A stretch of DNA of 64,000 nt. Origin: Prorocentrum cordatum (taxonomy: Eukaryota; Sar; Dinophyceae; Prorocentrales; Prorocentraceae). The notes under the pieces were generated by a model. It did no database searches. It was given only the letters and a program-made list of their open reading frames with translations, and was not told where the DNA came from. Each line of letters starts with the position of its first letter. Position 1 is the stretch's first letter. Position numbers and translations under genes: made by a program. The stretch is taken from contig CAUYUJ010022550.1 in NCBI GenBank assembly GCA_963575745.1, forward strand, positions 58,002-122,001. The letters run 5' to 3'. This document shows, piece by piece, positions 1 through 11,867 of the stretch.

Positions 1-671
1 ACCTCGGCCTCCTTGGCGACCAGCTGCCCCAGCACGTCTTGCAACTCCGACTCCGCTTGATCGACGACCGCCTGCGCTGCAACCACTGCCGCCTTTGCCT
101 GCTCGACCGTCTTCTCCACTCGTTGCTCCTTCTCATGCAGCTGCTTCTTCTGGTTGACCGCGCCATGGGCCCTCCACTCGATGGGCTGGGCCTCGCGCAG
201 CTTGACCTTGCACGCGTCCCGGTGCCTCTCCAAGCGCAGGCGCCGCTGCTGCGCGAGCTCCGCGTCGGCGCCCTTCGGCGGCGCCATGAGCATGGACTCA
301 GTCGCAGCAAGTTCGCTCGTGTAGCGACTCTGCTCCTTGTCGTTAGTCGGCGGTACATCCACTTCCATGGATACGCCCTTCTCTCGCGTAGTGAGCTGCT
401 CTCGAAGTTCGGCAACCTGCTTCTCAAGAGCCTTCTCACGCTTGGACTGAATAGATGCATCCTGGCCACTGCCTTTGCCTTTGCTTTTGGCAGCCTCAGC
501 CTTCGCCGCTGCGGAAGAGGACGGAGCAGGCGGAGGCTCGAGGCCGAAGAAAGCGATGTCCTTGCTGCAACCACATTCGCCACGGCAAAGCATTGCAAGT
601 GCGTTGCCCCACCAGCGCCCGCCTTTAGCGTTGGCGCACCAGCGGCAGAGCCACGGCTTAGCCCATGCCAT
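1..671 (-). CDS. Zinc-finger plus coiled-coil protein, C-terminus off window
   Basis: The frame opens at ATG 669-671 and is still open at position 1, so about 223 codons are visible. Cysteines at residues 9, 12, 29, 33 and 35 (WLCRWCANAKGG, then CRGECGC) form a small zinc-binding-like module with the W-x-C-x2-C-x3-N look of nucleic-acid-binding fingers. An Ala/Pro/Ser linker follows. From about residue 77 a charged helix begins (KREKALEKQVAELREQL) that continues to the edge, rich in E, Q, K, R and A, and would form a long coiled coil. The arrangement resembles ORF1-type proteins of dinoflagellate retroelements, but I cannot name it. A second frame, open from ATG 893-895 directly behind the SL relic, gives an Arg/Ser-rich product that does not look like a protein. 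The relic suggests this copy came from a reverse-transcribed mRNA with a ~225-nt leader. Confidence 0.5.
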   Translation of the reverse strand, partial: MAWAKPWLCRWCANAKGGRWWGNALAMLCRGECGCSKDIAFFGLEPPPAPSSSAAAKAEAAKSKGKGSGQDASIQSKREKALEKQVAELREQLTTREKGVSMEVDVPPTNDKEQSRYTSELAATESMLMAPPKGADAELAQQRRLRLERHRDACKVKLREAQPIEWRAHGAVNQKKQLHEKEQRVEKTVEQAKAAVVAAQAVVDQAESELQDVLGQLVAKEAE

Positions 672-895
672 GCGATCCCGCTGTCCGCGAGATGGGCCCA
701 CGGCTGCAGAGCGCCACAGAGTGCGACGAAGAAGACCCTCGCAAGGGTCGCGATGGAAGCCGGCGCGGACCCACTGCAGGTCCGCACGTGAGCTCCCGGG
801 GCGGACCAGCGCTCGAAGGATGATTGAAAGCAAGCTCGGGAAACAGAGCTATCCCGTTCAGGCACGAGGGCGCGGAAGCCCTCTCGCGCAAACAT

Positions 896-916
896 CTTGA
901 GCCAAAACGGCTACGG
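896..916 (-). other. Spliced-leader relic 1
   Basis: Read on the minus strand, this 21-mer matches the conserved dinoflagellate spliced leader (ending TTTTGGCTCAAG) at 20 of 21 positions; the single change is A to G in the middle. An ATG follows immediately. SL sequence in genomic DNA without a following splice donor is the accepted mark of a retroposed trans-spliced mRNA. It marks the 5' end of the zinc-finger/coiled-coil copy to its left. Confidence 0.85.
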
Positions 917-1016
917 AAGGAGGAGGAGGAGGAGGAGGAGGAGGACGAGGACGAGGACGAGGACGACGAGGACGAGGAGGAGGACGAGGAGGAGGACGAC
1001 GACGACGAGGCGGCAC
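917..1016. repeat. GAG/GAC purine-rich microsatellite
   Basis: About 100 bases of degenerate GAGGAGGAC-type triplets abut the SL relic. Long acidic or serine runs in overlapping frames come only from this tract. Confidence 0.85.
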
Positions 1017-2464
1017 CATGCATCCATGTTTTTCGTGCCCGCGTCCTTCCAGGCGCCTCACAGCAATGCCTTCCGTGCCCGCGCCCACTAGGCAGCCCTC
1101 TGGCCAACCAACCAACCAACCGACTGCTCGGCCAAGTTGCCGCTGCAGCTCCACCACGGGGAGCCGACAAACAAACGAACCAACCAGCCGAGGAGCCGAC
1201 CTGCCCACTTGGTTATCAGGAGTGCTCGCCCCCGCGCCTGCACCGCAGTGGCTCGTTAGAATGCCTGCGTACTGTCTGGTGAGATTTCTGTAACCCTTGA
1301 CCCCCCCCCCGTGACTCATAGAAGAGATCACTCCATTACTGTTAGAAGTTCTCAGCCCGTTAGCTAAGATTGCTGGCATGTTTCCCTTAGAAGTTATCGA
1401 ATGGTTTCGGTCCATCCCGCCACCGCGCCTGCGCTGCGGTTTAATGACTCGCTATCAGAAAACACTCCCCAGCTGGACGCGCTCGGCAATTGAGTAGATG
1501 GCGTCGCGAGACCGCTGGTGAAAAGAACTGCTGTCTGTTCCTCTTGCTGTATCACGCTTTCGCGTTTCACTCTCTATCCTTCTGCGTCGGCCTATCCCGG
1601 CAGCGTGCTTGGCTGGTGGGCCCGAGGCCTCTGGAAGCTTGCTGAGGGTAGTGATAGGGGACTCTTAGGCCCCCTGTGGAGCCTATTGGGGCCTTCTGAG
1701 CTTGCTGGGGCTTCTTGAATCCTCTGGAGGGCGCCCTGGAACGTCTGGCGGCCTCCTGGAGGCCTCTCGGCGCAGCTCGAAGGCCACGACCTTTGCGAGG
1801 GGTGCCAAAAAAAACCATTCTGGAGGCCGACGCGAGACACCAAGAAAGCCCGACAAGCGCTCTGGAATATTGGGGTCGGGGCCCCTTGGGAAACTACAAT
1901 TATCGCGCATCGGGGCCGCATGAGCCCTCGGGCATTTCTCTTCGCGCCGAGGGCACAGCGGCGGATCACTCCGTCATTAAGTTACAGTTTCGGCTTCTTT
2001 CTCTGAGGACCCCTAGAGCCAGGGGCTACGAAGGCGCAAGAAAGTCACGCGCCCACCCGCGAATCATTTCGCCCGCTTTTGAATTGCCCGTCGCAGGCGC
2101 GACTGCAGAGCTCATCCGGACCACCTCCGCCCTGGCGTCGCCCCACTCCTCGGCAAACGGGCGGCGGCGGCACGAGCGTTTGTTCACCAATCCGCCAGCC
2201 GCGACCCTGCCCAACATCCAAGCCTTGAGGGCGAGAACACCGACTGGATGGTGCGGCTATTCTCTCGCGAGACGTCGGGCTTAATTATCTTGGACTTGTC
2301 TACCTTGCCCGGAAGCGCCAACGTGCACCATTGTGCAAAGATCCAAATTTTCAGGCATGGGAACTTTGGATTGTTCACAAAAGTGAAATAGCCGCTCGTG
2401 TAAAAGGCGCGGTCGTTCTTCCAGCACGAGCCATGGCTACGGCGGCCTCGTCGGGATCGCCACC
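1017..2464. other. Gene-poor stretch with weak GGCCTCTTGG-type repeats
   Basis: No convincing coding frame. Positions 1100-1125 hold short ACCA repeats. Positions 1610-1890 carry degenerate GGCCTCYTGGGG-like units, a weak member of the CCAAGATGGCC family seen at 6.05-6.79 kb and 59.15-60.05 kb. The rest is unique-looking and I assign no function. Confidence 0.4.
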
Positions 2465-5400
2465 CTAACCCTCCGCGCCCTCGCCCCCGGGCTCTGGGGG
2501 AACATCGCCAGGCGGCTCCGAATCCGAATGCTCGTCGCTGCTGCAGGAGGACTCGATGAGGCTGTCGTCGCTTAGGGGCGCGTCATCGCCGGATGGGACG
2601 GAGCCCTCCTCTCCGCAGTCCTCCGCGGGTCGCTTTCTTTTCACCTTGGGCTCAACTGCTCGCAGAGCGGTCGGGGGCGCCAGCTCGACGCGCATCTCGC
2701 CATCTCGCCCACGGAAGCGCATCTCATAGCACACACACACACACACACGCACACATACACACACGCGCAGAATGAAAGGGGCATCCAATGCAAGGCCAGC
2801 CGCCTGGAACGCCGCTTGCGGCGTAACGAGCTGCTCGCCCAGGCGCCGTTGAACGTGGAACTAACACCGCCAATTAAGCGCCCCAGTGGGTTCAGGTTCA
2901 CCTCGGCCCCAATGCCAGCCATGAAACGAACAAGTATTACCCCCCCTGCCCGATGGAGTAGAAGCCTGGCGCGTAGCCCGCCGGCGACGGCAACGCGTCG
3001 ATGGTCGGAGTCGGAAATGCGCGAGCGGCCACGCCCGCCGCAGAATCCCTCGGCGCCTAACGTTGGGAACACTTGTGCCTGTCGCTGGTTGCGCCCTGGA
3101 GCGCCCGTTTGAAAAGCTCGTCGTTGTCGCGCAGCCACTGCACCACCCCTTCAGGCTGCGAGGCGTCGCGCCTTCCGCGCGCTGCATCAGCGCGAGTTTG
3201 GCCTTGGACTTCCCGCGATCGACCTCCGCCAGCAGCTCGCCCCGATGCTCCTCCATGTACGACTTCAAGGCGTCCTGGTCGCCGACGTGCGCAGTCAGTT
3301 TCGTCTGCTCGTCGCCGACGCCCACTTCCCACCGCACTCTTCCACGCCCGCGTCTCTGGGTCGCGAGGGGGCGCGGGCCGATGTGCTGCACGAGCTCGCG
3401 CTCTCGGCGGCACTTGGCCGCTCGTGCCGCATCCGCGCGCTGCCCCCTGACATGCCGGCCCAAGATGCCGCTCCTCGAAGCCCGCGCTACCGATGAAACT
3501 TTTCGACCAAGCTTTCCCGACTGCTTGCCTAAATTGCGTTCCCGCTCGCCGTCTAAAGCGTTCGCGTCAGCGGCCCGCAGCAACTCCTCGAACTCGCCCT
3601 GCTGATCCGCGCCCTTGAGGAAGTCCAGCGCGTTATTATCGTTGCCCCCGCGCCACCAAGGCTCCCGCCGCAGGGGCAGACTGCACCCCTCGCCAAGCTC
3701 TTTCGACGGCCTGTTGAGCAAGGCGCGACACGCCCTCGAGAAACCACATGGGTTGAAAGCTTCGGATAGCGCCCACACCTGCGCGGGAAAGGATTGATAG
3801 CGGCGAAAGCGAATCACAACGTGGGCTTCCGTCGTGAGCAGGGCAGCGAAGGCATCGATAAAGTCAATGTTCTCATCGATTGGGAGCAGGCGAACAAGCT
3901 TCGCGAAGAGCCCCGCGGGCCGCTGGGGAATGCGCCCCTGGCCCAGCCGCGCGACCAACGGCAATCTCTCATCGGGGACCTGGCCAGATCCGCGTCGAGC
4001 CTTCTGCGCCGCGAGGTTGACGACAAGCTGCGATAAACTCACGCACACCGATACTTTTCTAAGTTTTGCTGGCGCGCCAGGGTCGTCGCAGCACTGCGCG
4101 ACAGCGGCCAGCCGCTTCTGGATTGCCTCCGCTGGGGAGACCGCCCCAACAGAGAGTATGCCTGCAGGAAGCCGAGTAGCTTCATCCTGCACAACGCCCA
4201 AACGCACTTGGAAAACAACCAGAAACGCGCGACGACAGGGCGTTCCTCGATCTGCAAGACGTACTTGTACAACGTGTCGTAGAATGCGCGGCATACGCTG
4301 CCCCTGCCCGCCCCCACCGCGCACTCGCGCCGCGGGGCCTGGAGCCCGACGTTGCAGAGCGCAATCAATCCGTTGGGGGGAACCTCCTCGCCGTAAAGTT
4401 CCTGGGGTTCGGGCGCCTTCCGGCGGCTCGCGGCCATCTCCTCTGACAGGGGGCCCGCCACGAGCTCAACCGCGTCTACGACGCAGGACCTCAAGGCTGC
4501 AGCAAATTCTTCGATGTAAAAAACCATGAGGTATTTATACAGGCGCACGCAGGTTCCACAGAGCTTGTGGCTGGTTTCCGCCCTGAGCATCAGGCGGCCA
4601 CATACTGTGACCTGCACCGCCAAATGCCCCTGGTGCGTTGCGCGCACCCAGACGAGCAAGCAACTTTCTAACCCACGGCCGAACCCGCGTGTCACGCGCA
4701 TCTGAAAATGCTTCAAGACGCGCCTGGATGCCGCTGGGCTCGTGCTCACCACGCCCCCATGTCAAGAGATGGATGAAGCGAAGCTCGCCGCCCTCCCCCG
4801 CCTCCTCGCGCACGGCAGCCTTCATCGCGGTGCACATCTCCTCTGCGATGTCGACGACGGCGGTCGCAATCGTCGGGGCATTTGCCTTGTCTAAGGGCTG
4901 CAGTTCAGCATGCCACGGCAATGTCTGCGAGCCGCAAGGGGTCGAAATTGCGTTGTTCTGGACCTTGGGCGACCTGCCCGCCGCAACGCGGGGCGATGGC
5001 CTGGACCGATCAAGAGGTCTGCGTCGTCGATGCGCATGTAGGAAACGCAACGCATGAGAGCCTCGTCGTGCAAGTGCTTGACGCGGGCGCGGACTGCCGC
5101 GCGCGCGCCGCCGCCCCTGGCCTGGACAGAGCGCCCATGCCAACTGCGGCGCACACCTCCTTATCGCTCAAGCCCTTGACCACATTGCAGAAGCAATCCC
5201 TGGCCCTCTCAATGTACTTGCCCGAAGTGGGCGTCGTTTCATCCAGCGTGAACGCCCTGAAAGTCGCCTCCAGCCCCGCGCCCGTGATTTTCGGGGACGC
5301 CAGCGACGCGCGCGCAAACCAGAGGTCGTCGACGATGCCCCGTTGCTCGGCCCCAAAGACTCCCCTCAGTTTATCCACGGCCGCCCCCTTCGCGCCGCAC

Positions 5401-5627
5401 ACGTACAGGAGCTGTCTCTGCATCCTGCGCCTGCCCCCCTGCTCAGCCTGGCCACGCCGCCGCCGCGAAGGCGCCCCAGCCGCGTCGAACTCAACGGCCA
5501 CCGCGTGCTCTAAATCCCGAAGCGCAGCCAATGTGAAAGGACATCTCTGCCCAGACCCCCCGCGCGCAATCTCGCCAAGTAGCTCGGCGCCCGCGCGCAG
5601 CAACCGCGGCGCTGCTTCGCGATCCAT
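2465..5627 (-). pseudogene. Retroposed, frameshifted copy of an unrecognised ~1000-residue protein
   Basis: The copy starts at ATG 5625-5627, 35 bases downstream of an SL relic, and has no clear introns. Protein-like sequence runs across at least five frame changes: MDREAAPRLLRAGAEL..., then HLHDEALMRCVSYMRIDD, then KVQNNAISTPCGSQTLPWHA and AVVDIAEEMCTAMKAAVREE, then LCGTCVRLYKYLMVFYIEEF, then AVSPAEAIQKRLAAVAQ through RRYQSFPAQVWALSEAFNPC, then SYMEEHRGELLAEVDRG. It ends in an acidic tail (SSDEHSDSEPPG) with a stop at 2465. The change near 4,142 falls at a run of Gs. A CA/GT microsatellite interrupts it near 2.74 kb. I do not recognise the family. Internal protein-like stretches with scattered frameshifts plus a 5' SL relic point to a processed pseudogene; heavy sequencing error is the alternative. 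Confidence 0.6.
2730..2770. repeat. CA dinucleotide microsatellite
   Basis: About 40 bases of CA repeats with a few substitutions, inside the retroposed gene copy. On the coding strand it reads as an artificial CVCVCV run. Confidence 0.9.
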
Positions 5628-5661
5628 GCGGCGTGGCGACCAGACCAGTCGTCGCCTCGAC

Positions 5662-5682
5662 CTTGAACCAAGATGGCTACGG
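5662..5682 (-). other. Spliced-leader relic 2
   Basis: Matches the dinoflagellate SL at 19 of 21 positions on the minus strand. It lies just upstream of the start codon of the retroposed copy at 2.5-5.6 kb, so it dates that copy to a trans-spliced mRNA. Confidence 0.8.
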
Positions 5683-5989
5683 ATGCCTCTAGTACTCGAA
5701 GCCCATACTCATATCACAACGCTGCTAGAATATATTCGAGCGCACAAGTCATACCACACTCGCGCGCACGCACACATGCACGCACGTGGAGGAGGGCCCT
5801 CAGCTACTGTCAGCAAACATTTCACAATCCCAAACGGCCCCCAGCGGGCCCCTAGCAATCCTTAACAACCTCTACAGACAGCTCGGAGAGGGAGGAGCAT
5901 GACTAATCCCACCACACCAGCCCTTTAGGGCTACGGTGGTATAACGAGTTTGTTCTTCTCTCTCCCCCCCTTCCCCTGCTCGGGGGAAG

Positions 5990-6027
5990 CCCCCCCCCCC
6001 CCCCCCCGACCCCCCCCCCCCCCCCCC
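5990..6027. repeat. Poly-C tract
   Basis: Two runs of about 17 Cs separated by GA. Homopolymers of this type recur in the window and are candidate assembly weak points. Confidence 0.9.
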
Positions 6028-6044
6028 TGGACCTGGACGGGTGG

Positions 6045-6790
6045 AGGGCGGGGGGGCGGAGGCGCCGCGGCGTCCAGGATGGCCCAGGATCACTCCAAGA
6101 GGCGCTCCAAGTCGTAAGACGGCCTCCAAGATGGCCCAAGGTACTCCAAGATGGGCCAAGATAGCCTCCGACATACTTCCAAGAGGCCCCAAGACAGCCC
6201 CGACACGGATCCAAGTGCCCTTCGAGCCCTCCACGGCGCCCTCCAACACGCCAAAACCCTTCGGAAGCAAAGGGGGAATCAATGTTTTTGGTATTCTCGC
6301 CTTTTCGCGTCCGATGGGCCTCCGGGACCTCAAGACGGCTCCAAGATGGCCCAAGAGAGCCCCAAGAGGGGCCCAAGAAGGCCCAAGGCGGCCCCAAGAT
6401 CGCCCAAGAGGCGCCCAAGAGCGCCCCATGAGAGCCCCAAGACGCAATGTTTGAGCCTCCGAGGGGGCGGCGCTAATTGAGGGACCTCCTCTTTTTGAGC
6501 CATGGGGCCCCAGATGGCCCCAAGAGGCCCCCCAGCCTCTCCCAGACACCTTCCACCCCGCCCTTCGTGGCCCAAGATGGCTCCGAGAGAGCCCCTGATA
6601 GCCCAAGATGGCCTTCAAAATGGCTTAAGATAGCCAAGCATGGCTCAAGATAGCCTCCGACAGCCCTCCAAGAGGCCTGAAGGCAGCCTCAAGATGGCCC
6701 AAGATAGTCGAGCATGGTTCAAGATAGCCTCCGACAGCCTCTAGCCGAGCATGGCTCAAGATAGCCTCCAAGAGGCCTCAAGAAAACTGG
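6045..6790. repeat. Degenerate CCAAGATGGCC tandem repeat block
   Basis: Dozens of imperfect copies of a 10-13 base motif (CCAAGATGGCC, CCAAGAGGCCC, AAGATAGCC). The block includes a non-repeat core near 6,285-6,305 (TATTCTCGCCTTTTCG) that recurs in the inverted block at 59.15-60.05 kb. Trp/Gly/Leu-rich frames across it are repeat artefacts. Confidence 0.75.
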
Positions 6791-7066
6791 CAATCAATTA
6801 TGGATGGGCTGGTGGGGATGCTTCTTCTTTTTTCGTCGCGGCCGCGAGCGAAGAGCGCAGGCGGAGGCGGCGAACAGGGTGCCCAGGCCGACGGGCAAGC
6901 GCAATTAACTACTGAGCGCGACACAAGCCGGCCAGGCCAGCTCACAAGGCGGCAGCTGGGGCAGCAGGGCAGGGGCTGGCTGGCTGATCTGGGACGCCCA
7001 GGGAAGCTCGAGCAACGTGCAGCCCAGAGCAAAATGCAATGGAATTCTGCGTTACGCGCTGCGGCG

Positions 7067-7513
7067 TCAGACCACACAGGTGGAGGTGCAAGCTGAAACA
7101 GGTGGGCGACCTGCACGCGCGATCCTCTCAAACATGGTGGCGGGGAAAGGCGAGGTACACGATGGTCGAGTCGCCAGAAGGGCGCCAAGGGCCAAGACCA
7201 GGGCGACGGCGTAGACCAGCCAGGTAAGCTGGGCAAGGGCCGCGTCGACGGCGTAGACCTGCATGGTCGGGCGGGACGGAGCCAGGATGGAACCCTGCGC
7301 GCGACGGAAGGCTGAACCACTCCGAGGCGACCGCCAGTATCCAGCGGGGCCCACCAGTCCCGAGCAAGGGCAACGAGCCGCCCGGAGGAGAATCCCGCGG
7401 GCCCGGCCCATGGCCGCGCGCACGACATAGCGTCGCAGAGAGCCGCGCGGAGCGCGGAAAGGAAGCCAGACTGGCGGGGATGAACGTCGCCAGCGTGGCC
7501 GGAAAGTAAGCAC
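7067..7513 (-). other. Possible membrane-protein exon, weak
   Basis: A minus-strand frame contains one plausible transmembrane helix (LTWLVYAVALVLALGALLA, near 7,200) in otherwise Arg/Pro/Ala-rich sequence. Other frames are equally open in this GC-rich stretch, and I see no splice or start signal to support it. The surroundings, 6.8-9.0 kb, hold nothing else I can call. Confidence 0.15.
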
Positions 7514-9028
7514 CAGGGGGCAACAGGCGATCTCCCTCGTTGCGACGCGGGGACACGATGCCCTGACCGGCCACCCAGCCCGCGAGGGACCCTCATGTGG
7601 CGGGGGCGGCGGGGACAGACATCACCAGCCGGCCACAAGGAGGGGCCGCCAGGGGCACCCGGCGCCAGGAGAGAGACAGGAAGAGGGCGGGGGCCCGGGC
7701 CCATGATCCAGGGATGCAGCTACAGTGGGCGGACAAAATATCGCAAGTTATATGATCGTTCCGAGAAACAAGATGACAATTTTGATCATATTCCATCGAT
7801 ATCCGAGGAGCTCCCCTTCCCCCGCATTTCAATGTTGACTTGCATTATTTTGTCCTCCCGGACTTGGAGTGCTCGCTCGATGCCAACATTGAAATTTAGG
7901 GGGCGGGGGCGTTTTGTTTAGGTGGCGTCGCAATGTCGGCGCGGCCGTACGCGGCCAGGAGCAACTTGCAACATTTCGTCGTCCCACCGTAACGGCTGCT
8001 CAGAGTTCGGCATAGGTCCATGAGCGCCCACCCAGCAAGGGCGAAGTATGGGCAGAGCGTCCCACAGGGAAGCGCCGCATACTGTCGACCTGCTGGCCAC
8101 GGCCCCGGCGTCGGCGGCCTGCCGGCCTGCCAGCATCACTGGCATCGCTGCACCTGCGCATGTGCCGAGGTTACCAGGGGCGCAGCTAACGGCTGCTCAG
8201 AGATGATAAAAAAAAAAAAAACCCAGGGGGCCGCAGCTGCTGCTACGAGAGGGTGACGTCTCACGAAGGCTGTCACGCATCGCCCTCGCCAATGGGCACG
8301 ACTGCAACGCCGAGCTGCCCCGCTCCTGCCACGCGGCCGCCCGCCCGCCAGGGTCAGACTGGCCCCCGCCAGGCGCCAGCGGCGTGGCTATCCTGGGACC
8401 AGCGCTGGACCCTACCCGCGCCTGTTTCCTGTCGGGAGAGAGGAACGGTTTCGCCGGTTCCTCTCCGGAGGAGCAGCCAGGTGCGCGGCGGGGGCCGTCT
8501 GCCTTCTCAAAGCAGCTGCTTCCAGGGCGGCCGAGGCCTCTACAGTCACGAGTCAGGCGCGCAAGGGGGGGCGAGATGCGTCGGGCGCCGAAGGGAATGC
8601 CCCGTCGAGGCGCCCGAAAGCGGTAGCGGGTGGGCTGCGGAGTCCGCGCGTCGCCCACGGGCATCTAACCAGCTGCGGCTGTCTAGCTATGCTGCGCCGG
8701 GGGGGGGGGGCGGGGGCGGCCCCCGCCCCAGCGGTGGGCGGCCCCGAGGTATCACGGCCGACAGGCCGGGCGCAGCGAGGTGAAACGGGCCCTGGCGGGC
8801 CAGCGTAGACTGTGGGCGGCGGTGGGTTGCACCCGAGGCCAGCGCCCGTAGCGGCGAGATGTCCCGGGGCCTGCAGTCTCGCAGGCAACTCATCCCGCCG
8901 GAGCCTGTTGCTCGATGGCGGCTGACCTTCAGAGAGACGCCGCGGTGTCGCTTTATGTCCAGCAGCGGCCTCGCTTTTTGGAGTCGTGGCGGTCGTCGCG
9001 CTGAGGGAATCGCTTGCCTCCCCCTTTT

Positions 9029-11138
9029 TCATTCAGCGTCTGTCCACGGGGTGTCGCCTGGGCCCCATGCTGAACAGCCCTGCCAGCCATGCAACTGATC
9101 GGAGGGACCTGAGGGACTGTTGACTGCCCAGGGGGCCTGTGCCACTGACCGACCGCCCCTGCGGGTCTCTGCTGACCAGGGGGCCGGCGTGCCCCGACTG
9201 CCCGTTGCCCGGGGGGCCTGCGCAAGTGCACCGAACCGCTCGGATAACTTCATGTGCTTGCGGCGGATGGCGCCCCGGTCTACTCCGAGCCTCTGCTCAT
9301 TGTTCATCCGGTACGCGTCGAAGCCAGCCCGCCTCCAGGCGCCCATGAAGCCCGAGCACGTATCGGGTGCGTTGAGTAGGGGGTTGTTTTTGCAACCCCC
9401 CTTGACGTCATTGTCCAGCGCCGCGCGCTTAGACCACGCGTGCCATATAGCGTTGAAGGCGCCCCCTAGCGTCTTTTGCAAGCGCGCAATCTTGACCTGG
9501 ACGTTCTCCGTTTTGTCTAGATCCGCGACTGCCAGGGAACAGTTGTACACGGGGCCGCCACCCATGGGGGTCTTGGAGGCCTCCGAACGCCCGGCGGTCG
9601 GCGCCGGTGCCCTTCCTGGGCCCCCTGCACGGTGCCAGTCGCACTGGGCCCCACCTGGGCGACTTCGCTGCGCGCCCTTTCCCGCCCCCAGTGTCTTCGG
9701 AGTTTGGGCGGTTGCGCCCATGCTGCCAGGGGGGCGGGTTGGGGTCGCTGGCGCCCCTGGCACGGACTTGGCCCCAGGACGGCGCGCTGGTCTGCGCGGC
9801 ATCGCCCGTGGCCCTCTGGAGCAGTTGGCCTTGATCGCCGCTTCCGCTGGCTGCGTACTCGGCGACGGCCTGCGCGCAGGGCGCCCATGGGGAACGGATG
9901 GAGGGCCCCTCTGGAAATAAGCCGAGGGGGTCGTCGTCCTTGGCCGCCGCGGCCGCTGGCTCGGGGCTCCTGCTCGGGCTCCTCTCCTTAGCCGCTGCGG
10001 CCGCTGCCCATGAGTCTCCGTTCCAGTCTGGTGTATCGGGGCTCCTGGGCCCCCGTGGCTCCGCCTCTGCCGCGCATGCCTGCCCGGCGCTGCACTGCTC
10101 GACTGCTGCTGCGTGGGTCTGAGGTTCGTTCTTGGCCCCCTCGTTGCCGGGTGCCTCGCGGACCGGCCTGGAGGCGTCATCGCGCCGTGCAGCCTGCCCC
10201 AGGCTTGTCTCACTTGGGGGGGTGACTTCTGCCGCTTCGCTGCGCCCGTCAAGCCAATTGGCTGCGGGGGAGCCCCCCGGCGCTGCTGCGCTGGTGGCGG
10301 TCTGGACAGGGCCCTGCTTTGCCAGGGAGTTGATGGTGCCGTCGGCTAGGGCCGAGGGGCCCATGTCTGCGAGGCATCCCGGTAAGGTACTGGTCGCATG
10401 GCGAAAGGGGTTGAGGCTTCGCTGCCCCCCCAGGCTAGCAATATACGTCCGCCACTTGTTCGCGTACACGTCGTTTTGTGAGAGGTGGGAGACGACCCAG
10501 ACGGCCGTTGCCCTCTGGCCGCCCCAGGGGATGTCGGCGGGGCGGTACTTCGCTGGGATCGTTTGCCCGTAGATGCTGACCAGGAAGGGGCTCAGACTGC
10601 TGGGGGGCCAGGACTCCTCGTCGGTCCCATCGCCGGGGATTCCATCGCCGTGCTCCTGAACGTAGTCAGTCCAGCGCCTGTAGATGTCCGGGTTCCACTC
10701 GAGCAAGAAACGGACCAGCGAGCGGAGGACGCCCTGGGAGTCCTGCCTGGGCAGCTCGCTTGTGGAGCGAGTGGGTACTGTGGGGCCAGACGGCGGAGGG
10801 ATACTTGGGAGCAGGGCGCCCATGTCCCGGGACCTGGGGCCTTCACGGCTTTGCCTAGCGAGGGGAGGCGCCCCGTTGGCGCGGTCCGCTGGACGTGAGT
10901 AGGCGTCCACGGCGGTCGCGTCGGCGGCACCAGGGGCGAGGTGAAGGGCGGTGTCGGTGTTGTCAATGTCCATGCCAGACTGCGGTTCCCGCTTGGTTGG
11001 TGCCTCGGGGCAGACGTCGGCCGACTGCTTGTCGAGGATGTGGTCGAGCGTGCCTGGGGCCACATTCCAGATGTGCGTTAGGCACCTCCTGCAGGACCAG
11101 CTAGCGTTCCACTTTCGCTGGGTCCAGAGGGCAGGCAT
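9029..11138 (-). pseudogene. Unrecognised ~700-residue protein, frameshifted
   Basis: It starts at ATG 11,136-11,138; an in-frame TAG lies eight codons upstream. Residues 1-25 carry a W-x-C-x2-C element (WNASWSCRRCLTHIW). Around residue 150 is a conserved-looking helical block (FLLEWNPDIYRRWTDYVQ) and then VYANKWRTYIASLGGQRSLN. The centre is Ala/Ser/Pro-rich. The frame given stays open to 9,429. However, protein-like sequence near 9.55 kb and below (YNCSLAVADLDKTENVQVKI, CSGFMGAWRRAGFDAYRMNN) lies in another frame that ends at 9,029, so a frameshift or an unrecognised intron falls around 9.6-9.7 kb. It may be a retroelement ORF1 or a host gene; I cannot decide. Confidence 0.4.
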
Positions 11139-11867
11139 CTGCTCCCAAGGGCACCGGTGCTACTGCAGACGGGCACCTGTGGCTCTGAAAGCCAGAGGAA
11201 GCAGCCTAGGGCGGGATGTTTTGCGCTCCACACCAGCAGGGGGGGCCCTGGCGGGCACGCGTCGCACCTGGCCGAATAGGTGCCGGTAGAGTGGGCGTCG
11301 GGGCCAAGCCTCCCGTCAGCCAACCTGTGTGCGGGGAGTGTCATGTTGGCAGCTCGTGGACTAAAAGCGGGGGGGGCCGGCATGACGAGGTCGCAGAGTG
11401 ACGTTGGAGCTGGTGGGGATACTTTTTTGATTGGCGGCTCCAAGGACAGATCCAGGAAGCGGGATTGACTCGACTGGGGCACAGAGCGAGATAATTGGCT
11501 GCGGAGGCGCATAGGCCGCTGAAGCGAGTGCACATGCCAGGGACATAATGACCCTCATTGGGGGCTGACGCTGGCGGCCCGACAGAGGGGAACGCAAGCA
11601 CAGAACCGGAAGCGGACGGAAAGGAGCTGTCGCACACGTGGCGCCAAGCTCCGACCGTACCGCACAGCGCGAAAGGGCGTGGAGCACGCCGCACTGTGGC
11701 GGCACGGGGTGGCCAAGCGTGGCCGCACCGTCCATGCAACAAAAGGTGAGGCAAAGGAACAGGAGAGACACGGCGGGCGCCAGGGCACGCGGCAGCAGGA
11801 AAATGGGAAGGCACAGAGAGAAGCCTCACTCACAGTGACTCACAGGACGCTCTTGGGCGTGAGAGCG

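Noticed and set aside
2430-2444. GAGCCATGGCTACGG resembling a spliced-leader relic
   Set aside because: Needs a three-base gap to align and has no retrocopy behind it; chance match more likely.
5872-6618. Trp/Gly/Leu-rich 248-codon frame, and similar frames at 38.4-39.2 and 59.1-59.9 kb
   Set aside because: Read-through of the CCAAGATGGCC repeat family.
6628-6760. Repeated AGCATGGCTCAAGATAG strings resembling the SL 3' end
   Set aside because: Recurs as part of the local AAGATAGCC repeat; alignment to the SL needs gaps and no ATG-led copy follows.
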